Of a DNA stretch of 64,000 nucleotides, positions 1-8,054 are shown in pieces (position 1 is the stretch's first letter; the number at the start of each line of letters is the position of its first letter). Position numbers and translations under genes: made by a program. The notes under the pieces are model-generated. The model was not told the origin of the DNA. It saw only the letters and a program-made list of their open reading frames with translations, and searched no databases. The DNA is from Phycisphaeraceae bacterium. Its GTDB lineage: Bacteria > Planctomycetota > Phycisphaerae > Phycisphaerales > SM1A02. The stretch is taken from contig CP054178.1 of assembly GCA_015709595.1 (NCBI GenBank), forward strand, positions 2,671,205 to 2,735,204, given 5' to 3'.

Positions 1-602
1 GCCCCGATCTCGACCACCTCCTCCACCTCCGCCACGCAGACCTTGCCGCACGTGGCGACCATGGGGTTGAAGTTGCGGGCGGTCTTGCGGTAGACAAGGT
101 TCCCCGACTTATCGGACTTCCACGCCTTCACCAGCGACAGGTCCGCCACGATGCCACGCTCCAGCACGTACTCACGCCCGTCGATGGTCCGCGTCTCCTT
201 GCCCTCGGCGATGACGGTGCCCACCCCCGTGGGCGTGTAGAACGCGGGAATGCCCGCCCCGCCCGCCCGCATCCGCTCCGCCAGCGTGCCCTGCGGGGCG
301 AACTCCAGCTCCAACTCGCCCGCCATGTACTGGCGCTCAAACTCGGCGTTCTCGCCGACGTAGGACGAGATCATCTTGCGAATCTGCCGCGTCCGCAGCA
401 GCAGCCCCAGCCCCCAGTCATCCACGCCCGCGTTGTTGGAGATGACGGTGAGCCCGCGCACGCCCGAGTCGCGCAGGGCGATGATGAGCCGCTCAGGGAT
501 GCCGCACAACCCGAATCCGCCCACGGCGATGGTCATGTCATCATGCAGAAGCCCCTCAAGGGCGGCGGCGGGAGTGGAGTAGGTTTTGTCACAGGAGAGC
601 AT
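1..602 (-). CDS. scoA: 3-oxoacid CoA-transferase subunit A (5' part, runs off window)
   Basis: Subunit A of a succinyl-CoA:3-ketoacid (or acetate/acetoacetate) CoA-transferase, which moves CoA between acyl groups in ketone-body and short-chain fatty acid metabolism. The 200 visible residues start [11 protein letters not shown] and contain the family signatures [35 protein letters not shown] and RTARNFNP-like [11 protein letters not shown]. The C-terminal end and any B subunit lie left of position 1. The ATG at 602 faces away from the dockerin gene. The family is firmly recognised; the precise substrate pair cannot be told from the sequence. Confidence 0.93.
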   Translation of the reverse strand, partial: MLSCDKTYSTPAAALEGLLHDDMTIAVGGFGLCGIPERLIIALRDSGVRGLTVISNNAGVDDWGLGLLLRTRQIRKMISSYVGENAEFERQYMAGELELEFAPQGTLAERMRAGGAGIPAFYTPTGVGTVIAEGKETRTIDGREYVLERGIVADLSLVKAWKSDKSGNLVYRKTARNFNPMVATCGKVCVAEVEEVVEIG

Positions 603-888
603 GGTGCGTGATTGTGACGGGGTGGGGTGGGGGGATCAAGGGGTGGGGGGACAGGAGAGCGGGAGAACAGGAGAGCGGGAGAGCAGGAGGGCAGGAGGGG
701 ATGAGCGGGTTAGCCCCCGGCTTGGCCGGGAGTTGGGGTACGAGTCCGAAGCACTCGCGCAAGTGTACAACGCTGATCGGCCAAACGACAGACGATTAGG
801 GTGTATCTCGCAATCGCACTCAAGTGTTAGATTAGTTGATTCGATGAACCCGCAAATCGCGAAGGCGCGACTCTTGCGGGGATTCATC
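603..888. repeat. Intergenic region with G-rich octamer array
   Basis: Divergent intergenic region between the CoA-transferase and the dockerin protein. Positions 651-702 hold about six degenerate 8-bp units of the type AGCGGGAG, AACAGGAG, AGCAGGAG, GGCAGGAG. This is preceded by G-runs (620-650) with no coding signature. The open frame that continues upstream of 889 through this stretch is translated repeat (ERESRRAGGDE-like) and I do not regard it as coding. No clear promoter was found. Confidence 0.6.
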
Positions 889-3800
889 ATGTCAACTACG
901 GCGTACCGTTCGTTCAAATGGTCGGTCATTCTGGCTGCGACTCTGGCTGTGGCCGCATTCATCGTCATCGCGGGCGTCCTCCGCGGCACCAAGCAGGAGT
1001 CGCGCGCATCCGCCAGCGTCTCGACCCCCACCATGACCGGTGATCTGGACGGCGGAGTCGTTCCGGACATTCTTATCGCCGACCCGAGCGCCGCGCCGAC
1101 GCCGGCATCCGGCCAAGTCGGCGTGTTGACGATCGTCACGGGCGAAACGGGTGCCGTGGCGACCACCATCACGGGAACCGCCCCCGATGGCGAGTTCGGT
1201 GCGGCCGCGTCGGTGATCGGCGATCTCAATGGCGACGGGTTCAACGACATCGCCGTCGGAGCGCCCGGAGTGACTGGAACGGCGAGCGGCGGCGAGGGCG
1301 CCATCTACGTTTTCTTCGGGCCCTTCCCGGCCGGAGCCGGAGACGAGCGGACCGCCGCCGATGCCGATCTGTTCATGGAAGCGCCGGTGGCATCCACCTA
1401 CGGGTTCGGCGATCGCATCGCGCCGCTCGCGGACTTCGACATGGATGGCACGGTGGACCTGCGGGTTCGCGGCTGGTACCTCGACAGCCAAGGGCAGCCC
1501 AATACGCGCACGTATGTGGTCTCCGGATCGACCGGCGAGATTCTCCACGTCGTCGTGGGGGACGCCCCCTTCGATCCATGGGCGGATCAACCCGGCGACG
1601 TGAACGGTGATGGCGACGTGAACGAGACCGATCTCTCGATCATTCAGGCCAACCTCGGGATGCAGGGCAACCTGCCGATCTCCGACGGCGACCTGAACTC
1701 GGATGGAACCGTGGATGGCGCGGACTATCAGATCGCCCTCGATCATCAGGGCGAGTCGATGTTCCACGTAGTGCTCGACCCGTCTGACGTGCACTGGCTT
1801 CAGAACGCGCAAGGCATCAGCACCATGCTGCCGAGCAACATCTTCTTCCCGTGGATCGGCGGGCTGGACATCGGAGGCGGAGGAAGCGCCGGGGGAGGCG
1901 GCACGGGCGGCTGGGGCGGCGGTGGAAGTGGCGGTGGTGGCGGTGGGGGCGGGGGAAGTGGTGGAGGCGGGGGCACCGGTGGCGGCATCGGTGGCGGGGG
2001 CGGGGGCGGCGATCCGCCGCCTTGTGACCTGGTCATCCGCCAGCCCGGGTTCGGTGGACACCGACTGCTCCCGCCGAAGTATGTGGCGAAGGGGTCCGAG
2101 CACGTGGTTGGCTCGTTCTGGGGCTACTCCGCGGTGGCCAGCTCCTGGGCGACCAGCAGCTCGACGGTGGCCGAGATCATCGAGCCGCCCGACCCGAGCC
2201 ACACGCACGAGGTGCGCATCCGCTTCAACGACACGGGCTTCGCGCGCGTGACGGCGTCGATCAACGACTGCGAGGCGCGGTGGGATGTGTGGGTGGTTGA
2301 GGTGACGCTGACGCCTGACCCGGATACGCACGTCGATGAAGAAACCGATCTGACCGTTCTTCCGACGGACACCGAGACCGTCGAGATTACATGGGAGCCC
2401 GCGATTGTGGATCTTTACCTGGAGTTCCACGAGAGCATGGCGGCACGTTTCGTCGACGGAGATGACCTTGTGACAGGCATCTCAATCTCGGGAGGGCAGG
2501 CCGAGGTCGTCGTTCGATCCCTCGGAATCGGAGCAGCGTCGATTGCTGTGAAGGCGGATCATCCAGACAGTTCACTGCTTGGCAGCATGAACGTCGTGAT
2601 GGGCGGAACGGTGGGAATCGAGTTCAATCGTGCGCCCACGTTCCCGGTCAGATCGGAGTCGCCGATCGGTGCCCCCGGGGCGGACCACCCGTACGAGGAC
2701 GACGGCTTGATCCGCATTGGCGGGCGTGAGGTGCTTTCGGAGCTGATCGGCGCTCGATCGCCGATCACTGATGAGCACCTCGCGCTCATCGAGAGTGCCA
2801 CGAACGGGCAAGGTGAGGTTGCCACGTTCCGCGTGCGCGTCAAGGACGCGAAGGGAAACCCCAAGCCAAGCAAGCGCGTCGGGCTGGTCGCCGCGACGGA
2901 TCGACTGACTATCGAAAGCCAGTCGGGCATTCTGGACATTCTCCCGCTCACGAACGAACAGGGGTGGGCGGACTTCACTGTGTCGGCCAATGTGTGGAGT
3001 TCCGCGCCATTCGACAATCGCACGGAGAGCGTGTTCCTTGAGAACGTTGCGGCCCTGGCTGGCCGAACGGCGGACGCATTCCGCGACGGGGTGATCGACG
3101 AGGAGTTCATCAACTCTCTCCGATCGACGCAACGGTTCGACATCGGCGGGAGCCACAGGTTCACCGGTCATTCACTCCAGTTCACGAACCCTCTAACCGG
3201 TCTTGGGCTTGCCGGTTCGAATGCCCACCTGGTCGTCAGTCTGGATGTGCCTGTCCTCAACGACGCGCAGTATCGGACGGCTCTTGACGCTCTGCAGCAG
3301 TCGGTGTACCTGCACGGCACTGAGTTGTGGGGGCACACGTTGAATCTCTGGGATCCGGACAGCAACGACATCCTGGGCATCACCGTCCAGCATCCGGGGT
3401 ACCTTGCGGACAACATGCAGTGGCTCGCCACTCTCGCGCAGGAAAAGTGGTATCCACGAATCGAGGACTACTTCCAGTCCAACGGGTTCGTCTTCACCGA
3501 TTTCACACTGGCGGTCGATGACTTCGATCCGGAGAATCCGCCACCCGGATACACGGGCGTGTTCCGAGCGGTAGAGGTTGCCGCAATCACGGCGGAGATC
3601 GGTCTGGGGTTCGCGCCAGGCTATGACCTCATCGATGTGATCAAGGAGGGCTTCTGGAAGCCGGTCTTCAACGACGACACCTCCACGAGCAACTACGTGA
3701 TCGCTGGCGTGTCGCTGGCAGGCCTCGCTGCCGACGCCGGTTACCTTGCTGGTGGCGTGCCCGGCGCCATTCTCAACGCGGCCACGAGCGTGCTCAAGGC

Positions 3801-5001
3801 GATCGTCAAGTTCGTGCCGGTCAACGTGGTGCTGGACATCGCGCTTCGACTGGGTGATGAACTGATCGCGGGGCTTGGCGCCATCGTCAAGCACATCGCA
3901 AAGATTCCTTGGCCGGAGGGGATGAACGTCTTTGACTGGGCGGTTCACGCCGCCGAGACGCTGATCAACCAGTGGAATCGGGTCCTGTACAGCCCGATCG
4001 GCCTGGATTCGAGCCACATGGCCTCGGCCGTGGACATCGTCAACCGCCGGCTGTCCCGGACCGTCGCCGACGAGGCGGCGGAAGGGCTGGCCGCTTACGC
4101 CAAGATCGGGAACGGCGGTGCCGAGACGTTTGATGACCTGGTTGACCGCATCGCCATCAATGCCGTCAGCGATGAGGCAATCGCTCAGTCCGCCGAAAGC
4201 GTGGCGACAGCGGTCAGGCGGACCTACCATGATGCGGTGCCGGGGGCGCCGAACCCGGACCCGAAGGCCGCAGCCCGGGTGGATGACGCGGTCTTTGCCG
4301 CCCGGCAGACCATGCACGGCCACCTCCGCTCGTACGTCACGCCGTACGTCGGCGAGGGGAAGGCATTCAAGACGATGGAGGAGTTCGAGGCGTGCCGGTT
4401 CATGCGGGGAGAGAACCTGCGTGCGGACCAAGTGCAGGCGCTCAACGCGATTCGGGGTGCGATCGGCGCGATTCCAGTGGGCGCAGAGGTGGTCAAGGTC
4501 GTGAACTTCAGCGACGCGGTCAACCGCATCTCGGACAGCAACGGGCAGCTCGCGGGGTTCTTCACGCGCAAGGCGGATCTCGAAGGAGCGGGCAACGCTG
4601 GTCAAGTCATCGAGCGCCTTCGCCTCGACTATGACGGCTCTGCCTTCACCGCCGCCGAGTCGTACGCGCTGATCGAGACTCGAATGAGCGTGTCGCTTGC
4701 CTCGAACACGAGAATCCCACGAAGCAGTGGCTACGCCACTGGCGGTGCCGATGAACGCCTCATCAACGCGGCCGCACCCTACACTGGCAACGGCCTCGCG
4801 GCATCCCGTGATGGCCGCCTCGCCCCCGAGTGGCACACCACATCAACGTTGATGGAGGTGGATGTCACGGTTATCGCATTCAAGAACGCCGACGGCACGC
4901 CGAGGGTCGTGACGATTGGTGGCGGTGGATCGAGTGATCGGTGGGTGCTGCGGCCGAACCCAGGTAGTCCGACCGGTGTCGTTTGGGAGGCGCTGCCTTG
5001 A
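889..5001 (+). CDS. Large surface/secreted dockerin and FG-GAP protein with toxin-like C-terminus
   Basis: A 1370-residue protein if ATG 889 is used; ATG 844 in frame is an alternative, and neither has a strong ribosome site. Residues about 8-31 form a membrane anchor or signal (SVILAATLAVAAFIVIAGVL). FG-GAP-like calcium loops follow near 112-135 (DLNGDGFNDIAVGAPG) and 180-195. A type I dockerin-like pair of loops lies near 237-288 (GDVNGDGDVNETDLS, GDLNSDGTVDGADY), then a polyglycine stretch near 325-375 and beta-rich Ig-like segments. Near 935-1000 is a hydrophobic Ala/Gly-rich block (AGLAADAGYLAGGVPGAILN) of the kind that precedes toxin domains in polymorphic toxins. The last 250 residues match nothing I know. 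The 4-bp overlap with the next gene suggests a toxin/partner pair; this is inference. Confidence 0.85.
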   Translation: MSTTAYRSFKWSVILAATLAVAAFIVIAGVLRGTKQESRASASVSTPTMTGDLDGGVVPDILIADPSAAPTPASGQVGVLTIVTGETGAVATTITGTAPDGEFGAAASVIGDLNGDGFNDIAVGAPGVTGTASGGEGAIYVFFGPFPAGAGDERTAADADLFMEAPVASTYGFGDRIAPLADFDMDGTVDLRVRGWYLDSQGQPNTRTYVVSGSTGEILHVVVGDAPFDPWADQPGDVNGDGDVNETDLSIIQANLGMQGNLPISDGDLNSDGTVDGADYQIALDHQGESMFHVVLDPSDVHWLQNAQGISTMLPSNIFFPWIGGLDIGGGGSAGGGGTGGWGGGGSGGGGGGGGGSGGGGGTGGGIGGGGGGGDPPPCDLVIRQPGFGGHRLLPPKYVAKGSEHVVGSFWGYSAVASSWATSSSTVAEIIEPPDPSHTHEVRIRFNDTGFARVTASINDCEARWDVWVVEVTLTPDPDTHVDEETDLTVLPTDTETVEITWEPAIVDLYLEFHESMAARFVDGDDLVTGISISGGQAEVVVRSLGIGAASIAVKADHPDSSLLGSMNVVMGGTVGIEFNRAPTFPVRSESPIGAPGADHPYEDDGLIRIGGREVLSELIGARSPITDEHLALIESATNGQGEVATFRVRVKDAKGNPKPSKRVGLVAATDRLTIESQSGILDILPLTNEQGWADFTVSANVWSSAPFDNRTESVFLENVAALAGRTADAFRDGVIDEEFINSLRSTQRFDIGGSHRFTGHSLQFTNPLTGLGLAGSNAHLVVSLDVPVLNDAQYRTALDALQQSVYLHGTELWGHTLNLWDPDSNDILGITVQHPGYLADNMQWLATLAQEKWYPRIEDYFQSNGFVFTDFTLAVDDFDPENPPPGYTGVFRAVEVAAITAEIGLGFAPGYDLIDVIKEGFWKPVFNDDTSTSNYVIAGVSLAGLAADAGYLAGGVPGAILNAATSVLKAIVKFVPVNVVLDIALRLGDELIAGLGAIVKHIAKIPWPEGMNVFDWAVHAAETLINQWNRVLYSPIGLDSSHMASAVDIVNRRLSRTVADEAAEGLAAYAKIGNGGAETFDDLVDRIAINAVSDEAIAQSAESVATAVRRTYHDAVPGAPNPDPKAAARVDDAVFAARQTMHGHLRSYVTPYVGEGKAFKTMEEFEACRFMRGENLRADQVQALNAIRGAIGAIPVGAEVVKVVNFSDAVNRISDSNGQLAGFFTRKADLEGAGNAGQVIERLRLDYDGSAFTAAESYALIETRMSVSLASNTRIPRSSGYATGGADERLINAAAPYTGNGLAASRDGRLAPEWHTTSTLMEVDVTVIAFKNADGTPRVVTIGGGGSSDRWVLRPNPGSPTGVVWEALP

Positions 5002-5429
5002 CCACGTATCTTGCTCGGCGGCAAAGCGACTGGCTCTTGGCGGCCTTCGCCCCTCATCTTCGCGGCTGCAACCTATCCACAGTAGTCAGTCCAACAGTCG
5101 CTCAGGAACGGTTTCAACTGTGGCAAGGGCGCATTTGGGTTCAGTCAGAGGCCGATCCTCGAGAGGTGGTTTTCTACCCCAGGTTGCTCTACCGCGGTTG
5201 GTTGGTAACACCCGAGCGTTGGCATCACACTGGCGCGGAGCCGATCCTGCTGGTTCGGATGGGCGTTGAGGAAATCAGCAAGGCCGGCGGCCTGAAGGAG
5301 ACGATGGAAGCACGGCGGGAATTGGAGACCGACGGCTGGGACTGGAGTCGGATGGAGGAGGGGCTGAAGTACGTCCATGTCGACCAACTGGAGAAAGTCG
5401 AGGGACCGCCACCAGAGGGGGCATTCTGA
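4998..5429 (+). CDS. Hypothetical small partner (possible immunity protein)
   Basis: A 143-residue soluble protein with no recognised family. It starts at TTG 4998, preceded by GGGAGG at about 7 nt, and its start overlaps the stop of the upstream giant gene (TTGA), so the two are probably translationally coupled. TTG 4983 is an alternative start. The product is rich in Trp, Arg and Glu (SRMEEGLKYVHVDQLEK near the C-terminus), has no signal peptide, and the gene is less GC-rich than its neighbours. Position, size and coupling fit an immunity protein for the C-terminal domain of the upstream protein. No sequence motif proves it. Confidence 0.6.
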   Translation: MTTYLARRQSDWLLAAFAPHLRGCNLSTVVSPTVAQERFQLWQGRIWVQSEADPREVVFYPRLLYRGWLVTPERWHHTGAEPILLVRMGVEEISKAGGLKETMEARRELETDGWDWSRMEEGLKYVHVDQLEKVEGPPPEGAF

Positions 5430-5531
5430 TCCGGTCGGGACAGCGGCGTCGGACACTCGGCATCGGTGTGCATTGCCTCGTCCTCTCGACCCCCAACCCC
5501 TCTCCCACGCGGAAAGGAGAGAAGCGGCAAC

Positions 5532-5629
5532 AGCCCAGAGCCAAGAGCCAAAGGCCAAGAGCCATCAGCCACCAGCAAACAGCCAAGAGCCACCAGCAAA
5601 ACCGACCACCGACTACCGACAACCGAAAA
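5532..5629. repeat. Degenerate heptamer array (14 units)
   Basis: Fourteen consecutive 7-bp units: AGCCCAG, AGCCAAG, AGCCAAA, GGCCAAG, AGCCATC, AGCCACC, AGCAAAC and so on, switching in the last four to CCGACCA, CCGACTA, CCGACAA, CCGAAAA. It resembles the short tandemly repeated heptamers (STRR type) of cyanobacterial intergenic DNA. It fills most of the gap between the partner gene and the DinB gene; 5430-5531 shows nothing else. Confidence 0.85.
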
Positions 5630-5643
5630 CCCCCCCCACCCCC

Positions 5644-6159
5644 TCACCACCCCCCCGCATACTCCGCCGCGTACCCCTCGCCCAGCACCGCCACGCCGTA
5701 CTCATAGCGCCGCTTGGCGATCTGGCGCAGGTGGAGCAGGTCATGCGCGGCCCACGACGCCAGCAGGTCGCCCGCTCGCAGGCGACCGATCTTCGGGTGC
5801 TCGTGCACGCGCGACCAGTCCGGGGCGGCGAGGGAGCGCAGGAAGACCAGCGACTCCTCGCGCAGCCGCCGAAAGCGCGTGAGCGACTCCTCCAGGTCGC
5901 GCGACTGGTAGTCCCGCACGGTCGCCCAGCCCACCGGGTCGATGGGCGGCCAGGGGTCGCCCGGGCGGTGGAGCGTCAGGTCCACGCGCGTGCGGAAGTC
6001 CAGCGTCTCCTCATCGCAGAGGTGGTTGACGATCTCGACCAGCGACCAGGCGTCCGGGGCGGGCTTCCAGCGGAATTCGGCGGGGCCGACGCCGCGCAGG
6101 GCGGCTTCGATCATCGCGGGACCGTGAGCCAGTCGGTCAATCAATGCGGCGGCATTCAT
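5644..6159 (-). CDS. DinB family protein (putative metal-dependent hydrolase/transferase)
   Basis: A 171-residue four-helix-bundle protein of the DinB/YfiT superfamily, whose members use a three-His metal site, often in thiol S-transferases or hydrolases. The conserved WSLVEIVNHLCDEE segment (first His) and the C-terminal AAHDLLHLRQIAKRR helix (two His) supply the site. Length is normal for the family. It ends right beside the heptamer array and stands alone. The substrate is not predictable. Confidence 0.9.
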   Translation of the reverse strand: MNAAALIDRLAHGPAMIEAALRGVGPAEFRWKPAPDAWSLVEIVNHLCDEETLDFRTRVDLTLHRPGDPWPPIDPVGWATVRDYQSRDLEESLTRFRRLREESLVFLRSLAAPDWSRVHEHPKIGRLRAGDLLASWAAHDLLHLRQIAKRRYEYGVAVLGEGYAAEYAGGW

Positions 6160-6424
6160 GGCGAGAGTGATTCAATGAGGACGAGATGGTCAGCTCGAAC
6201 GACGGCGCGAGTTCCCGATTTCTCGTGGATGATATGGATCCCGTGCGAACGGTGCGTGCTGCTCGAGCGGCTGCCGCCCAGTGCTCCGGCGCTTGGCCCC
6301 GTGGAACAGCCGTGGAACCGCAGCCAGCGGCGGCCCCGGCCCGCCTGGCTTCCGCCGGCCGCAACGCCCTCCGACGCCGCCTCCCGCGGTGCGGTTCTTC
6401 CGACGTTCTCGCCTCCGGCCTCGA
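6160..6424. other. Intergenic region, no gene seen
   Basis: About 265 bp between the DinB start and the stop of sthA. It is GC-rich with short inverted repeats, but I see no credible coding frame, RNA gene or promoter pair. The promoter of the DinB gene must lie here. Confidence 0.5.
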
Positions 6425-7837
6425 TCACGCGGCGAGCCGTTGTTCACCGACGTGGATCGCCTGCAGGGCGGCGTATGCGGCGTACTTGTACAGTTCGCTG
6501 ATGCTGGGGTAGTTGAAGCAGGCATTGATGAGGTAGTCGATGCCTTCTCCCGCGTGGATGATGCTCTGGGCGAGGTGAATGAGCTCGGTGGCCTGTTCGC
6601 CGACCATGGCGGCCCCAAGCAACCGGCGCGATGATCGATCGAAGACCAGTTTCAGCAGTCCTTCGTTGTCGCGGTACATGCGCCCGCGCGCGTTGAGGCG
6701 GTAGGGGGCCTTGCCGACGATGACCTCGTGACCCTGCTTGGCGGCCTCCTGCTCGCCCAGCCCCACCATGGCGACAGGCGGGATGGTGTACAGCCCGATG
6801 GGGAAGGTGCGGGCGACCTCTCGCTTGAAGTGAAGCCCGAACATGTGGCAAGCCGCGACGCGCCCCTGCTCCATCGACACCGACGTGAGCGAGGGCGGAC
6901 CGATCACGTCGCCGGCGGCATAGATGGACGGCACGCTGGTGCGGAACGTGCCATCGACTGCCAGCAGGCCGCGCTTGTCAGGGATCAGCCCCACGTTCTC
7001 CAGTCCGATGTCGCGGGTATTGCCGGAGCGCCCAGCGGCCCACAGCAGCACGTCGAACGACTCGGCGCGCCTGGTCGAGTCGGTGACCAGCACGCCGCCG
7101 ACCTTGGATTCCGACACCGACTGCACGGCGGTGTTGAGGCGCACGTCGATCTCCGCGCCGCGCATGGAGCGCAGCAGCACGTCGCGGCAGTCGCCGTCGA
7201 TGAATGGCAGGATCGACTCGCGCGGTTCGAAGAGGGTCACGGCCACGCCGATCTCGGCGAAGATGCTGGCGTATTCGCAACCGATGACGCCGCCGCCCAC
7301 GATAGCCAGCGAGCGGGGCATGTGCTCAAGCTCGAGGATGCCGTCGGCGTCCACCACGCCCGGCAGGTGGAAGGGGATGTGCTCGGGACGCACCGGCGAC
7401 GAGCCGGTGGCGACGAGGATGAAGTCGGCGCTCAGCCGCGCGGTTGGGCCGTCGTCGCGGGTCACTTCGATCGTGTGCGGATCGACGATGCGTCCGTGGC
7501 CGTTCACCACGGTGATGCCGTGCCGGTCGAAGGAGGATTCGATGCGGTCGTGCTCCTCCTGCTGAATCAGGTGTCGCTGGGCCATGAATCCGGCGATGGA
7601 GAGGTGGCCGCCGAACTCCACGCGAAGTCCCGGGATGGGTCGGCGTCGGAAGGCGGAGCACATGACGGCGGTTTCGCGCAGGGCCTTGGACGGGATGGTG
7701 CCGGTGTTGACCATGGCCCCGCCCGGGGCGTGGGCGCGCTCAATGACGGCGACGCGGCGTCCGAAATACGCCGCCTGCGTGGCGGCCTTCTCGCCCGCCG
7801 GTCCGCAGCCGAGACAGATCAGGTCGTATCGATCCAT
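6425..7837 (-). CDS. sthA: Soluble pyridine nucleotide transhydrogenase
   Basis: A cytosolic FAD flavoprotein of about 470 residues that moves hydride between NADPH and NAD+. The N-terminal FAD fold shows DLICLGCGPAGEKAA. The usual active-site disulfide of the lipoamide dehydrogenase family is replaced by GGAMVNTGTIPSKALRE, the SthA signature. A second Rossmann motif (IVGGGVIGCEYASIFAEIG) binds the nicotinamide nucleotide. The C-terminal dimerisation domain ends in NYPSISELYKYAAYAAL. ATG 7837 puts the FAD motif at the expected distance; GTG 7861 would add eight residues. Confidence 0.95.
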   Translation of the reverse strand: MDRYDLICLGCGPAGEKAATQAAYFGRRVAVIERAHAPGGAMVNTGTIPSKALRETAVMCSAFRRRPIPGLRVEFGGHLSIAGFMAQRHLIQQEEHDRIESSFDRHGITVVNGHGRIVDPHTIEVTRDDGPTARLSADFILVATGSSPVRPEHIPFHLPGVVDADGILELEHMPRSLAIVGGGVIGCEYASIFAEIGVAVTLFEPRESILPFIDGDCRDVLLRSMRGAEIDVRLNTAVQSVSESKVGGVLVTDSTRRAESFDVLLWAAGRSGNTRDIGLENVGLIPDKRGLLAVDGTFRTSVPSIYAAGDVIGPPSLTSVSMEQGRVAACHMFGLHFKREVARTFPIGLYTIPPVAMVGLGEQEAAKQGHEVIVGKAPYRLNARGRMYRDNEGLLKLVFDRSSRRLLGAAMVGEQATELIHLAQSIIHAGEGIDYLINACFNYPSISELYKYAAYAALQAIHVGEQRLAA

Positions 7838-7892
7838 GTGGTGCAGATCGACCAGATTCACATCTCGGGTTAGCCCCGGGTTCGGCGCGGCG

Positions 7893-8054
7893 CTACCGGG
7901 GCGGATTCCCCTTCAGCGGCACGAGCAGGAGCCGCATGACGATGACCGCCGCGATGACCGCCCCCAGCCCCCAGCTCTTATGGGGCGTGAGGATGAGGAA
8001 GACCAGCGAGCCGAGCAGCAGCACGCCCGACAGACCGTATCGCCACCCCGTCAC
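7893..8054 (-). CDS. Small membrane protein coupled to prolyl oligopeptidase
   Basis: A 53-residue protein starting GTG ACG GGG ([10 protein letters not shown]) and ending PLKGNPPR. It has two closely spaced hydrophobic segments, VLLLGSLVFLIL and GAVIAAVIVMRLLLV, so it should sit in the membrane as a hairpin. Its GTG start overlaps the TGA of the peptidase gene upstream (GTGA, 8051-8054), the same coupling seen throughout this window, which supports it being a real gene. I do not recognise a family. Confidence 0.7.
   Translation of the reverse strand: MTGWRYGLSGVLLLGSLVFLILTPHKSWGLGAVIAAVIVMRLLLVPLKGNPPR

Noticed and set aside
586-888. Extension of the dockerin gene to an upstream ATG at 586
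   Set aside because: The extra residues are translated octamer repeat, and a signal/membrane segment begins right after ATG 889.
892-2430. Long open frame of 512 codons on the minus strand opposite the dockerin gene
   Set aside because: It is antisense to a clearly coding frame with recognisable domains; its product is Arg/His-rich without motifs, as expected in GC-rich DNA.
3193-4836. Open frame of 547 codons on the minus strand
   Set aside because: Antisense shadow of the same dockerin gene, with no family resemblance and no ribosome site of note.
5532-5629. CRISPR array
   Set aside because: The repeat unit is only 7 bp with no spacers; no cas gene is in the window.
6160-6424. Small frames on both strands between the DinB and sthA genes
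   Set aside because: Arg/Ala/Pro-rich products without start signals or motifs; typical of non-coding GC-rich DNA.
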